From: Glycine soja
Lineage: Eukaryota > Streptophyta > Magnoliopsida > Fabales > Fabaceae
NCBI RefSeq assembly: GCF_004193775.1
Contig: NC_041019.1
Location: 50,505,928-50,569,927, forward strand
DNA: 64,000 bases
Direction of reading: 5' to 3'
Shown here: piece by piece, positions 25,765-36,481 of the stretch
How the letters are laid out: each line of letters opens with the position of its first letter
Numbering within the stretch: position 1 is the stretch's first letter
Position numbers and translations under genes: made by a program
The notes under the pieces: generated by a model
The model's database searches: none
What the model was told of the DNA's origin: nothing
What the model saw: only the letters and a program-made list of their open reading frames with translations

Positions 25765-26400
25765 TCAAAGTTTAACCAATTGATTATTTGTTTATTTTCA
25801 TAAGAGGGTTGTTTGGATATTTGGATTAGTGCACCTTTGTTCCAGAGAAAGGTCATAGCTAGTTGGAATGTTTGTACTTGTGTTTATCAGTTTATGTGCT
25901 CTTATGTTGCATCTCCAACGTATCGCTTTTGCCTTTATTTTTAATTATTGTTAAGTTTTTCTAAACAGTATATGCTAGCTATAGTACATCACACCAAAAT
26001 AATGAAATCAAACTTAAGAAAATAAAAAATGCATGCCTGGCTACTTAGGAAGAGAGACAAGTTAAAAGTTATTTCTAATTGTTAATTGACTCTAGAGAAG
26101 AAAAAAAAGTGAAATACAACTGTACAAATACGATATATGATATGAAATGATAGGAAGTAATTAAGAGTGAAAAAAATTATATTTGTTTATGAGAGAGTTT
26201 AATGTATAACAATATCAATTACTCAATTCTAACAAGTTTGATTCGTATCAAATGTGCAGTATAATTTCCACCTTTTACCATTTTCGTTTTTTTGAATAAC
26301 CTTGCACATAAATACAGTTTCATGCTGACATGTATTGTAGCCTTTGGGAATCAAGGGAACATTGAATCTTTGCTCTTATAATTTCACCTCTTTACTACAA
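25370..26400 (+). repeat. Duplicated block, copy A
   Basis: Similarity to 28310-29480 extends beyond the F-box fragment into 3' flanking DNA. Shared markers in order are ATGGGATATGCAATGGG-like, TTTGGATATTTGGATTAGTG, CACACCAAAATAATGAAAT, GTTAAAAGTTATTTC, GAATAACCTTGCACAT and GGGAACAT. The order is conserved with small indels, so this is a segmental duplication rather than shared domains only. Confidence 0.8.
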
Positions 26401-26499
26401 ATTTAGATTTGAATAAATATGATATAAGTAAAATTTGCCTAATTCTTTCCATAAGATATATATTTAGTACCTCAAAGGTGTTTTTCTCTCTCTCTTTTT

Positions 26500-26501
<2 letters not shown>

Positions 26502-26534
<33 letters not shown>
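26502..26534. repeat. (TA)n microsatellite
   Basis: About 16 perfect TA units preceded by a CT-rich tract. Confidence 0.95.
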
Positions 26535-26537
<3 letters not shown>

Positions 26538-26949
26538 ACATCTATTTTTTTTAGATCATATATAAGGTCATATCAAATATAAAGTAAAATTAGATTAAAT
26601 ATCTAGGATACACAACTTCGAGAAAGAAAATCTCCGATCCAATGTCTCAATTAGACATTGTTAGTATACTTTCTTAGCTTTAAAATGAGCGAGAAAATGA
26701 AAATTATATATTTACCATAATGTTATGAGCGGAAAATTTAAATTACATATATACTCTTATTTTTATTTATATATATAAAAAGATAAAGATAAATATTTTC
26801 TTGTGTGTATAATATAGAGTATAGAGAAATAAATTAATATAAGTATAGATTGAGAAATTGAACAAATTCTATGAAATCCAAGATTATAATTGGATAATGA
26901 AATCCACATATTAATTGTATTTTAAAGCATATTATAATGTTTAGATTTA

Positions 26950-27146
26950 TATCTTTTATTAAGTAAAAAATTCAATCAAATTGTTTCCATTTTTGCTGTT
27001 AAGAATGTTATGCGTAACTTTTTTTAATTTTCAAATCAATTTATTCATATCTTTTATTAAGTGAATATTTCAATCAAATTGTTTCTATTTTTGCTGTTAA
27101 GAATGTCATGTGTAATTATTTTTTTTAATTTTAAATCAATTTATTG
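26950..27146. repeat. 98-bp tandem duplication, two copies
   Basis: Unit 1 (26950-27047) and unit 2 (27048-27146) both begin TATCTTTTATTAAGT and contain CAATCAAATTGTTTC and TTTTTGCTGTTAAGAATGT. A few substitutions separate them, indicating a fairly recent local duplication. Confidence 0.85.
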
Positions 27147-27373
27147 CTTATAACATTTTCGTATGTATATAGCTAGCATTCTTTTTAGAAATCAGAAATT
27201 GAAACAAATTTAATCACTTAAGTAGCTAATATATCAATCAAAACTCAGAAATTTGGTAACTTAAACAAATTCAATCACTAGCTAATAACCCTATTATATA
27301 TAGAAGCACGAAGCACGGATTAGGCTTCAACGTCAGCATAATTTACCATTTATTCAAAACCCACAACCATAGA

Positions 27374-29030
27374 AGGAACTGAGCGAAGACCTACTTTTTG
27401 AAATTCTTCACCGATTAACCTTCACTTCTTCTTCAATGCAAATCCCTTAACAAATTTCCAAAGTGCGATTTCTGATCTACGCTACCTTCACTCACGTCTA
27501 ACTCATCACCAATTATCCCCTCGTGTGTTTGAAACGCACACATTGTTCAATTCCTCCTCTTTCACTTTCGTTCGGGTTCTAATTACGATATATAAGAAGA
27601 TGCTTTTCTCCATGGATTCCAATAAAAAGAAACTAATATACTAAAAGGGTTGAATTTTCTCCCTTTTTCTTAGCCTCAAGATCGTGATCGAGTTAGAGTG
27701 AAAACCACGCACCACGATCTTATCCTATGCAGCACTCAGCCATTGTTACATTCACTATTTCGTGTGCAACCCTTTTACAAAACAATTCGTTGTTTTGCCA
27801 CCATTACGTAAGCGTCATGAACTAGAATCGGCACGTGTAGATTTCATGTGTGACCACTCTCGTTCAAGGTTTTGGGTCGTGCACACATCTCCATGGCTAT
27901 GGCTGAAAGCTTTCAAGTGAACATGTTTTCCTCCGAGACAGGTAAATGGGGTGCTTCTAACGTTACCGTCCCACGTGGAACTGTAATGTCAACTTGGTGC
28001 ATTTAGGAACATTCTTATCTATGATGAAAAGTTTGTGAGTGGATAAAAGATGAAAAATATTTGTTGGACAACCATGAATTGTTTATAACTTTGAGAGAGA
28101 GAAAAAAATGATTGATTTGATTGACAATATAGTATAATAAAAAAAATTGTAAATTAGGTGTTTGAAATTTTTTACTGTAAAAAAAATAATCACTCAATAA
28201 AGGATCGATTTCTTGTGTGATCCCTTCATTGGAAGGGATTCCACGTGGTGAGTAATGGACATGCGCATTCCTTATGATTATTTGGTTCTAAGAGGAAATC
28301 ATGATATATACTATGGGATATGCAATGGGCGACAAGTTCGGAATATAAAGTTCATGAACTTGTGAATTTTGAGGAAGGACAAAAATGGTCAAACAATCGT
28401 TACTATATTGATAGAGAAGTTAGTATCAACAATATGAACTAGTTGGCTTTTCTGTTGGTAATTAAATCAAGCAACAGGTTATTTTTTGCACCCGAGGCAT
28501 GACAACACCAACCTTACGTTTTAAACTTGTAGGTGTTAAGTTTTTACGTACTTAGCTATTACATGGTTGCTATGTAGTAAATCCTCCTCCGATATCTTGT
28601 AGTTAGGTTTCCAATTAATTCACTTTTATGTGGATACATAGGCATGTGATTATTAAGGGTTTACGTGTTGCCTATAAAAGGCTCTCTATGTAGTGCGCTT
28701 GAGTGAAATCAAAGCCTCTTTCCTCTGTTAAGTGCGTGAGTATTGAGAGTAATTTTTCTCTCTCTCATTTTCGCTTCCGCTGTGAAAGTGTTGTACGGTT
28801 TTTGTTTTATTAGTTCACTGATAACATTTTCACCCTCATTGCGAACATATGCAATATTTTCACTCAAAGGAAGGTATTTTCTTGAAGGATCGTGAAAATC
28901 CAAAGCTGGAGAGTGTGTACACTGCAGTGGGTGAAGATTTTCACTCATGGAGTAATGTTATGTCTCTTGTTCTCACTGAATGCCCAAACCCCAGTTCCTA
29001 CCTTGAATGCAGCCAAGGTCTGAGAATTTA
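27374..29030 (+). pseudogene. F-box protein pseudogene, copy B, interrupted by a solo LTR
   Basis: Pieces of an F-box protein appear in order but in changing frames. Near 27377 is an F-box start (LSEDLLFEILHRLTF); one base shift later comes LTNFQSAISDLRYLHSRLTH, matching the 'LISDPRFxxxHL' part of the F-box. Near 27915 lies FQVNMFSSETGKWGASNVTV, like the 'YSSETGxW' strand of F-box-associated domains. Near 28225 is a 'CDPFIGR'-like piece. Finally 28832-29025 gives HPHC...ECPNPSSYLECSQ, homologous to copy A. At least one frameshift, several stops and a 374-bp LTR insertion make it non-functional. Intact relatives are SCF ubiquitin-ligase substrate adaptors. Confidence 0.75.
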
Positions 29031-29480
29031 TTTTTTTTGCATATTTTCATTAGAATTATTTGGATATTTGGATTAGTGCGCCTTTGTTACATAGAAATGA
29101 AATATGAAGTTTATGCTTATGTCTATGCGCACATCTTATATATATATATAGCTTCTCCTAAGTATCTCTTTGCCATTATTATGGTTTTTTGAACAATTAT
29201 GCTATATAGTAATTGACACCAAAATAATGAAATAAAACTTGACAGAAGAAAAGATGCATGACTATTTAGGAGGGAGAAGTTAAAAGTTATTTCCAATAGA
29301 ACTCTAGTAGGTTTGATTCGTAAAAGTCGTGCAATATATTTAATTTGGAACCTAGCTTTTATCATTTTCGTTTTTTGAATAACCTTGCACATGAATACAA
29401 GTTCATGTTATGCACAGAAACGTATTTGGGGTCAAGGGAACATCAAATGAAACTAACTTGCTCTTATAATTTTCACTGAT
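28310..29480 (+). repeat. Duplicated block, copy B
   Basis: Partner of the block at 25370-26400, sharing the same ordered markers in the F-box fragment and about 450 bp of 3' flank. It differs by the solo LTR at 28453-28826 and scattered indels. Confidence 0.8.
28453..28826 (+). mobile_element. Solo LTR inserted in F-box pseudogene B
   Basis: A 374-bp unit starts TGTTGGTAATT and ends ACTGATAACA, giving the TG...CA ends of LTR retrotransposons. It is flanked on both sides by the direct repeat TTTTC (28448-28452 and 28827-28831), a 5-bp target duplication. A promoter-like CCTATAAAAGG box lies near 28671, as in the U3/R part of an LTR. Removing the unit and one TTTTC rejoins the F-box sequence exactly where copy A is continuous. 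No internal region or primer-binding site adjoins it, hence solo. The form suggests Copia, but this is not proven. Confidence 0.9.
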
Positions 29481-32400
29481 TTGAATGTGTTGCTTGTGTT
29501 GTTGGAATGTTGGTATTTTGGTGTGTTGCAAGGAGATCGATCTCTGCTACAAAGAGTGCCAAGGAGGGGAAAGCTGCACTGTCTCGGCCATGATGCAAAA
29601 TTTCTGTTGTTGGGAATTTCATATTGGTAGCAGAATGATGTTTGCAAAAGTTAATTATCACAATTCTTGTGCTCTTGGCAGTCACATTTTGACCACTGCA
29701 CAAGGGTTTATAGGACTTGCAATGTTAACAATTTGGCTTTAATGAAATTGGTCTATTATATAGTTCCATAAAAAAAAATTGTCTATTATATTCCTCACAA
29801 CTGCATATAGGGATGAGAGAACTAAACTTGCTTTGAATCCGCCCGTTGTCATGCCTAACACTAATTAGCTTAATATATGCATGAAAAATATAATTAAATG
29901 TATGGGGGAACTAATTACATGATTTTCACAGATTTTATTTGTTTTGTTTAATTTTTTAAAATATGTTTTATTTCAACAAACTTTGATGATAATTCTTATT
30001 TTTAAATACTTTTACTTTCCTCATGATAACGATTACCACAACTATCGATCTTTGTTCTTCTTTTACTCAACCAAGAAAAATAAAGTAAATATTTTTTATT
30101 AAAAGAAAACAAAGGAGTTGCTGATAAAAAAAATTAAAAAAAAAACAAACAAAGAAGTTAACCTATCTTACATATTGAATGCGTCATTAATTATAACTGG
30201 TAAATATTCGAGAACAGGGCCTGAGAGAAAAGTCCCCTCAGGGGACCAAATTTCATATTAAAAAAAAAGGAAACAAGAGCCAAAATCTTTGAATACTTTC
30301 GTCTTCCTTTTCCTAATACCCTAAGTCCAACCTTCACTTTCAGAACTCTAATTTCCTAACTTTTCAAAAAGCAAGGAGCAACCAAGTGCAAACCACACAC
30401 TCTTTTTTTCAATGATAAAAAAGCATGAACTAATAATTTTCATCACTATGAGTGCCTTCATGGGATTGGAATACATCATTTGAACGCAACGTGTATTCTT
30501 TCTATAATCCAATTCATATTCTGGTCATATAAATACTATACACCAAAAAAGTTAGCCTCTTAGCATCATAACTGCCACTTTAACTACTATTCTGCTATGA
30601 CATTGAGGATTTTGACTAACTATGAGTTATTTAACTTTAAGTAATATTATTTAATTTTATTTTTTATTAAAATAAATGATATGGAATTGTTTATATAATT
30701 ATAATTGTTTAACCAAATTTATTCCTTAAATAATGTATTTTTCAAGTTTTATAGCTTCCACACAATTAAATTAAATACTCATTTTATTAACCTTAACATT
30801 GGATTGAGTAGAATGAACTTTTATGTTAAATATTTAAATTTATGTAGAATTATAAGATTCATAAAATTAAGATAAATAACTTATTTAAACAATTATATAT
30901 TATATATTATATATTATATACTATATATGCTATAAAGAGCATTTTATATGTCCTGATAGATATAAAGAGGGAAGACTTGCCCCATTCATAAAAAGGATAG
31001 AAAGAAAGAAAATAAAACGTGACATAAAATGGAGGTCATTATTTGCTAAAAATTTCATTTTGCACCTGGTGGAGGGTTTGGGCTTCTCGGAGTTGAAAAC
31101 CTTTAATTTGGCCCTTGAGGCAAAAAGAAAAATGGTACTTGCTATTTAAGCCCAAAATTTAATCTTTTAAACCCTTATCTATCCCATGTTTGTCATTAGT
31201 CTTTAAAATTTTATTTTCATTTTGTTATTTAAACCCAAAATTTGAACCTCGTCCTTACCCATATTCAGTATATAATATTGTTTTCTATCAATATTATATG
31301 TTATATTATGCATTTTTCTTGACGTGACATTGTATTTCAAGATAATTTACTATCAATTTCATCTATTATTATATAGTGTAAATAAAAAATGTGATGGAGA
31401 AATGGGTGTACTTAGAAAAATTAGATATAACACCCATAAGGTAGTTACTTGTTTTTTGTTTAGAAATAAAATGGTAACTTGTTAAGGATGTTTATTATGT
31501 GTTTTTTTAAAATAATTTTCCTAAAATTCTTCTTTTATCCGTTTTTACAAAACTAAAAAATCATGATATCCAATTCCTTTATTGGTACCTTCAATAACTT
31601 TCTTCGCAAATATTTAAATCAATATTTTTAAAATTAGTTCGGTGATTGAACCATGAATTCAAAGTTCAATAATTCAACCTTAGTTGAACGTGAATCTATT
31701 TTATATTTTTAAATATTTTTAATAATAAACTAATATATAATTATTAAAAATTAGGATCTAAAAAATTATAAATTAATATAAATGATTAAATTATATATTT
31801 TATAAGGTAAAAATTAATAATTGAGAAAATAATTGATACTTACGTTGAATATTTAAGTATGTGTTTTTATTTATTTTAAAAATATTTTAAATTAGATTAA
31901 AAAAATTGAAAAGGACCAGTTCAACACCAAATTATCACCGGTTCTACCGATTCTCACTTTGACTAATAATATCCGTTTTTTTTATATATAGATGAAACAA
32001 ATTTATGTAATATTAATTGATTGGTGATTTAATTAGTTAGAATAAAGTGATGAAGCGGCAACAGCATACAGCATGCAGGGGACCAGTTTTTGCAGACGAA
32101 AATTGAAGAAGCTGGGCACTCGTTTGGTTTCTTCTTGGTCTTCTTGTTCTTCTTTCACCATATCCATATGTTTCTCACTCTCTGATTTGTTCCTATTCCT
32201 TTTCTTATATCTCAATTATTGACTGCAAATCTGCATTGCCACTTGACCGTGCCATCATGCACGTGCATACGTCCACTTCTGTCCAATGTCCTTTTCACCT
32301 TCACTCATATTCATTAAATATATTGTTGTTATAAAATCTAGTTGCTACTAGGCATAAATTTCAAGTGTAGGTGCTTCAGCAGCCTCAACCTTATGTATAT

Positions 32401-33380
32401 GATTAATGTCAGTAGCTATTCTCTTTGTTTTGTTATCTAGTCACCAGTCATGGGTGCTGTTTCAAAGTTTTATATATAGTCATAGCTAGCCATAATTTAT
32501 ATGTAGAATTTAATACAATATAAATCATTACAGTCGTCTTAATTTATATTTTAACTTTATATATGAGATGTATAATTAACGATTAGAGTTTACAACCCAA
32601 TAATTTTAGCATTTCATTTATTTGTTATATCATTTCACTTTTAATAGATAATAAATTAATTTATTTGATGAATCTTACTATGTACATATAGTTAATATCA
32701 AATCATATTAAAGAAATTGTATTATCGAAATTTTTTTTTCTAAAAATGACAATAGTTACACGTACGTATCCTTAATAAGTAATACATACATTTTTAAAAA
32801 ATATAATATTTTGATATAATTTAGTAATTTTTTTAAAAGAATACTAGTTTTTAAGAAATTAGATAAATAAGAAAGTTTCGAGAAAGAGTAGCAACTATTA
32901 TATTTATAATAAATTTATTTAAAGTGACATAAAAGTATAAAAAAAATAACAAAAATTATCAAAATAAAATTTATCACGTAATACTTTATGGTACTAATAA
33001 CACATCAAGTTTTCGAGAAGAAAAACCATCAGGTAATTAAAGATTTTAGATGACTAACTCATCGAAGCACCATTGTCGGCATAGAAAGAACAATTGTACC
33101 AATATAATTCGTTTACAGAAGTCTGCAGGACGTGCATGGTAAGTATATATCAGGTTTTCGAGGAAAATGTTCAAAACGGTAGTGGCAGATTTCAGCACAT
33201 TTAATTTGGTAAATAGTTAGATTTTTAAATACGTTGTTAAACGTTTGTGTCTCTGATTATATAAATGGAGAAAAATTTATTAAGAAAGACAAAACTTAAA
33301 GTGATTTTTAGGTTTCGAAAGAATTAGTCGCCATTTATCGGTTAAAGGATATATCTTTAGTAAAAAATAAAAGGGGAAAG
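29481..33380. other. Intergenic DNA with old repeats
   Basis: No supportable gene. The cysteine-containing open frame at 29485-29742 has no recognised domain and lies at the end of the duplicated block. A (TATAT)n-like stretch sits at 30893-30927. A possible degenerate inverted-repeat element occurs at about 31635-31965. The short minus-strand frame at 32033-32215 is charged at its N-terminal end but matches nothing I know. Confidence 0.55.
31635..31965. mobile_element. Possible degenerate inverted-repeat element
   Basis: The left side has AGTTCGGTGATTGAACCATG and the right side, reverse-complemented, has ATCGGTAGAACCGGTGATAA followed by TTGAACTGGTCC. Both carry the 'GGTTGAACCGGT'-like motif seen at the ends of many plant inverted-repeat elements. 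Similarity is patchy and no target duplication is seen. Confidence 0.35.
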
Positions 33381-33389
33381 ACAAAGATT

Positions 33390-34825
33390 GGATCCAAAAT
33401 GAACCAGAGTCAACTATGTGGTAAATTTGGTCACAGTGCAGATAATTTTTGGTATAGATTTGATGGTGACTTCAATGGTCCTATTCGATCAAGCCAGCAA
33501 CAGTGAGTACGAAGTTCAGAATTACCGACCATACAATGGTAGCTACACCTGCCACTATTATTGACCCATTGTGGTACCCTCATTCAGGAAGAACACATCA
33601 TGTCACTATAACGGTTCAGATTTGTCTATTAAACATGTATGACTTTCCAAGTTTTCTAATCCTTATCTTTCTAGTCATTTTGTCCTTAATAATTTACTCC
33701 ATGTTCCAGTGATCATAAAAACTTATTGTCAAAATTTGCAGAAGATATCGAATGCTGTGTTCTTTGAGTCCCATCCTAATATATCATTGTGTTGTTAAAA
33801 CATATATAGAATAAGGAGATCATCCTCCAAGGTACACTTAAGGATGGAATCCGATTTTCTTTGGTTTCGGTCTTAGGATCATGTCTTTACCTCAGCTTAT
33901 ATCCCTCTCAGAAAATACTACTATATCATTTGTCCGAATAAAACTAAACTTAGATTCTTTAAATGAGTTTTAGATTTAAGTCCTCTTATGTAAAAAAAAT
34001 ATAAGACAAATAATTTTTTTAATAGTTATCAATAAAATTAATATTTCATTAAGTAAAAAAGAATTCTAGCTCAAAATATGATTTTTTTTCTTTATTAAAG
34101 TTTGAGATTTGATTTTCGATATTGAGTTATAAGATACCATTTTATCTTAATATAGATTGACTTGATGAAAGAAGATTAAATAAATATTAAATAAGAAATT
34201 TCAAAAAAATATCTTTGGTTAGATAAAAAAAAAATCTCAAAAAAGTCAATACATCATAAAAACTTAGATTAAGACATCTACGATTAGGTTATCCTTCAAC
34301 TAAAGTTGTATAAAATGTACTTCAGTCTTATACGATGTGTAATTAAATCATATTTGTCTGTGTCTCATGCTATATGAGAAAATTCCACCAGTTGCAAGCC
34401 ATTTCAAAACTTTGATACAATGTACACTTCTCCATAGAACTCAAGTACACTGACATTTGGGGTCTAACCCCTATAAAATCATCAAATACATCAAGTTACT
34501 GAATTTCGTTCCTTGATGCTTACTCTAAAATTCCCTTGGAATTACTTACTCCAAGCTCTTTTCTTCACTTTAAATCATTTGTTGAGTATCAACATTGGGA
34601 ACAAATATTAGAGAATTAAAATTTAACTCGAGAATATCTCAATTTCATCCCATATCTCACTACAAATTAATGGTATTGTCCACAAACACACATGTCTTCA
34701 TACTCATGAACAAAGTAATGCTGCTGAATGAAAACATAGACATGTCACATAAAAGTTGGTCTTACACACTTTTAGTTGAGGCTTCTCTTCCTTTGCATTA
34801 CGATGATAAAAGGGACAAGAGGTTC
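33390..34825 (+). mobile_element. Decayed Ty1/Copia retrotransposon: gag, protease and integrase relics
   Basis: Three Copia polyprotein pieces occur in order on the + strand. Near 33399: NQSQLCGKFGHSADNFWYRF, the gag CCHC knuckle with its first and last Cys replaced. Near 33563: DPLWYPHSGRTHHVT, the protease region normally WYPDSGATHHVT; the catalytic Asp is changed to His. At 34437-34810: ELKYTDIWGLTPIKSSNTSS, the integrase start, followed after stops and frame changes by pieces like GIVHKHTCLHTHEQSN and KHRHV. Several stops and shifts are present, and reverse transcriptase and RNase H are not found. The element is dead and probably internally deleted. Confidence 0.8.
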
Positions 34826-35147
34826 TAGCTTTGCATAACACAACTTGTAACCATTGTTGTCCTTCCATAACCATCGCATCCTCAACGAAGTTGGGCCCCA
34901 CAACCATAGACCCATCGCTACCATAGGTAACAAAAGGCCAAGCTCAACCACCAGAACCATCCAGCTCCTTGCACCACCATACCACACAAGTCAACATTTT
35001 TCTGATGTACTAGTAATTTGTTCTTTTTATATCATTTTTCTGATCTAATTTGAATTCTACTCTATGAAAACCCAGTAATAGATGGGTGAAGGCTCACTTG
35101 ATCTGATGACATGATATACCAATGTTAATTATATATAGTTAAATTAT

Positions 35148-35187
<40 letters not shown>

Positions 35188-36119
35188 GATATATTTTTAG
35201 AATATAATATTAATATAAATAAAATATCTTGTTATATAAAATATTATTTACTAAGTTTTAAGAAATTTTAATATTAATACATATACAATTGTTTTAAAAA
35301 AACTATACTTTTAAAACAATATAGGATATTAGATGAAGCTGAGACAACTTGAAGTATAATTCAAATCTATCCTTAAAATACATCTAGCTTAGTTTCTAAA
35401 ATTCAATTTATCAAAATTAACTATGGATTGAATTGAGTTAGGGAAGGATATTTTCTTGTTCGGAAAAAGGTTTGGAAAAAAACCTCTAAATAAACAATTG
35501 AATTTTGAACACTGTGTTGCAATATATAATTCCTTCCCCAACAATGGGAAGAGAATCTATATTGTCCACCATAAGTGGCAATACAAAGTAATTAGCAGAT
35601 TACTATTTACGGAAATAGAAATGATACTCGATCATACTTGGAGGAATTCCATTTAGCACAGTAATGATTAGAGGGGAATTCTATTATTTGGAGAGCTGAC
35701 GAAGGTGGAAGGAGGTGTCACAAGCCGTGAAAATCTTCTGCAATTTTGGGACAGAGAAATTGAGAAGAAAAACAATAAGAGAAGGGAAAGTGAGGGGGGA
35801 AAAGAGATTAAAATAGTTTTAAAAGAAGATTCTTTTTAAGTAGAGAAAGAAAAATAGAGAGAGAGAAAATTGAAATTTTACTAAAATAACAAAATTATTT
35901 ATTTATATCATCATATTAAAAAAATAGTTTATATAATTACTATATTTTTAATTTCTTTCTGATTATAAAATAAAAGTAATAATTATCTTTTATCCAAATA
36001 ATAAAAGAGAAAATATTTACCAGATAATTTAAAATATACATATTTGATATTTGATTGGATAATAATATTGTAAAATCTACTAAAACATAATGGAAATATT
36101 AATAGAAACCAGACAAATA
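34826..36119. other. Intergenic DNA downstream of the Copia relic
   Basis: No gene recognised. Contains a (TA)n microsatellite at 35153-35183 and purine-rich sequence at 35750-35870. Reverse transcriptase motifs of the Copia element were looked for here and not seen. Confidence 0.5.
35153..35183. repeat. (TA)n microsatellite
   Basis: About 15 perfect TA units. Confidence 0.95.
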
Positions 36120-36124
36120 AAGGT

Positions 36125-36481
36125 TGTTTATTGGCTGTTTAGTGTATGCGCTAGTAGTAATCGAATTGCCGCGTAGCCGTTAGAGTTAGTTGATTAGCAT
36201 ATAGTTAGGTTAGGTTAGCAAGCTGTACTTGTAATTGCTACTTAATTGTGTATAGCCTTGGCTTTATAAATAAGGTATATATATAGATCAGCGTGATCCT
36301 ATTCCTTCAATTAATATAGTTAGTTACTTCTATAATTAAAATTCACATTCCATTACTTGAGATTCATGATTTTTAACTTTATCAATTTCGGTTACTTGGA
36401 TTGTTCGATTCACTAAATTAATTGTAGTAAATGTTTGATATGTGAATTTATACTTTTTCTAGAATATTATACGGCCTAACA
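36125..36481 (+). mobile_element. Candidate solo LTR (Copia-like)
   Basis: A 357-bp unit starts TGTTTATTGGC and ends CGGCCTAACA. It is flanked by AAGGT (36120-36124) and AAGGC (36482-36486), a 4/5 match as an aged target duplication. Inside is CTTTATAAATAAGG near 36262, a good TATA box, followed by a leader-like stretch, as in an LTR. No primer-binding site follows it and no polypurine tract was recognised before it. It lies 1.3 kb downstream of the decayed Copia element and could be that element's 3' LTR, but I found no matching 5' LTR. Confidence 0.6.

Larger units (their letters stand above)
26401..27373. other. AT-rich spacer between the F-box relics
   Basis: No gene. Holds a (TA)n microsatellite (26502-26534), a 98-bp tandem duplication (26950-27146) and a diverged short duplication near 27190-27290. 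Confidence 0.6.

Noticed and set aside
29485..29742. 85-codon Cys-containing open frame, possible small secreted peptide
   Set aside because: No signal peptide, no conserved cysteine spacing that I recognise, and no ATG start supported. It lies at the edge of a decayed duplicated block.
32033..32215. 60-codon minus-strand frame with a charged N-terminal half
   Set aside because: Too short and without a recognised motif; charged composition alone is not evidence of a gene.
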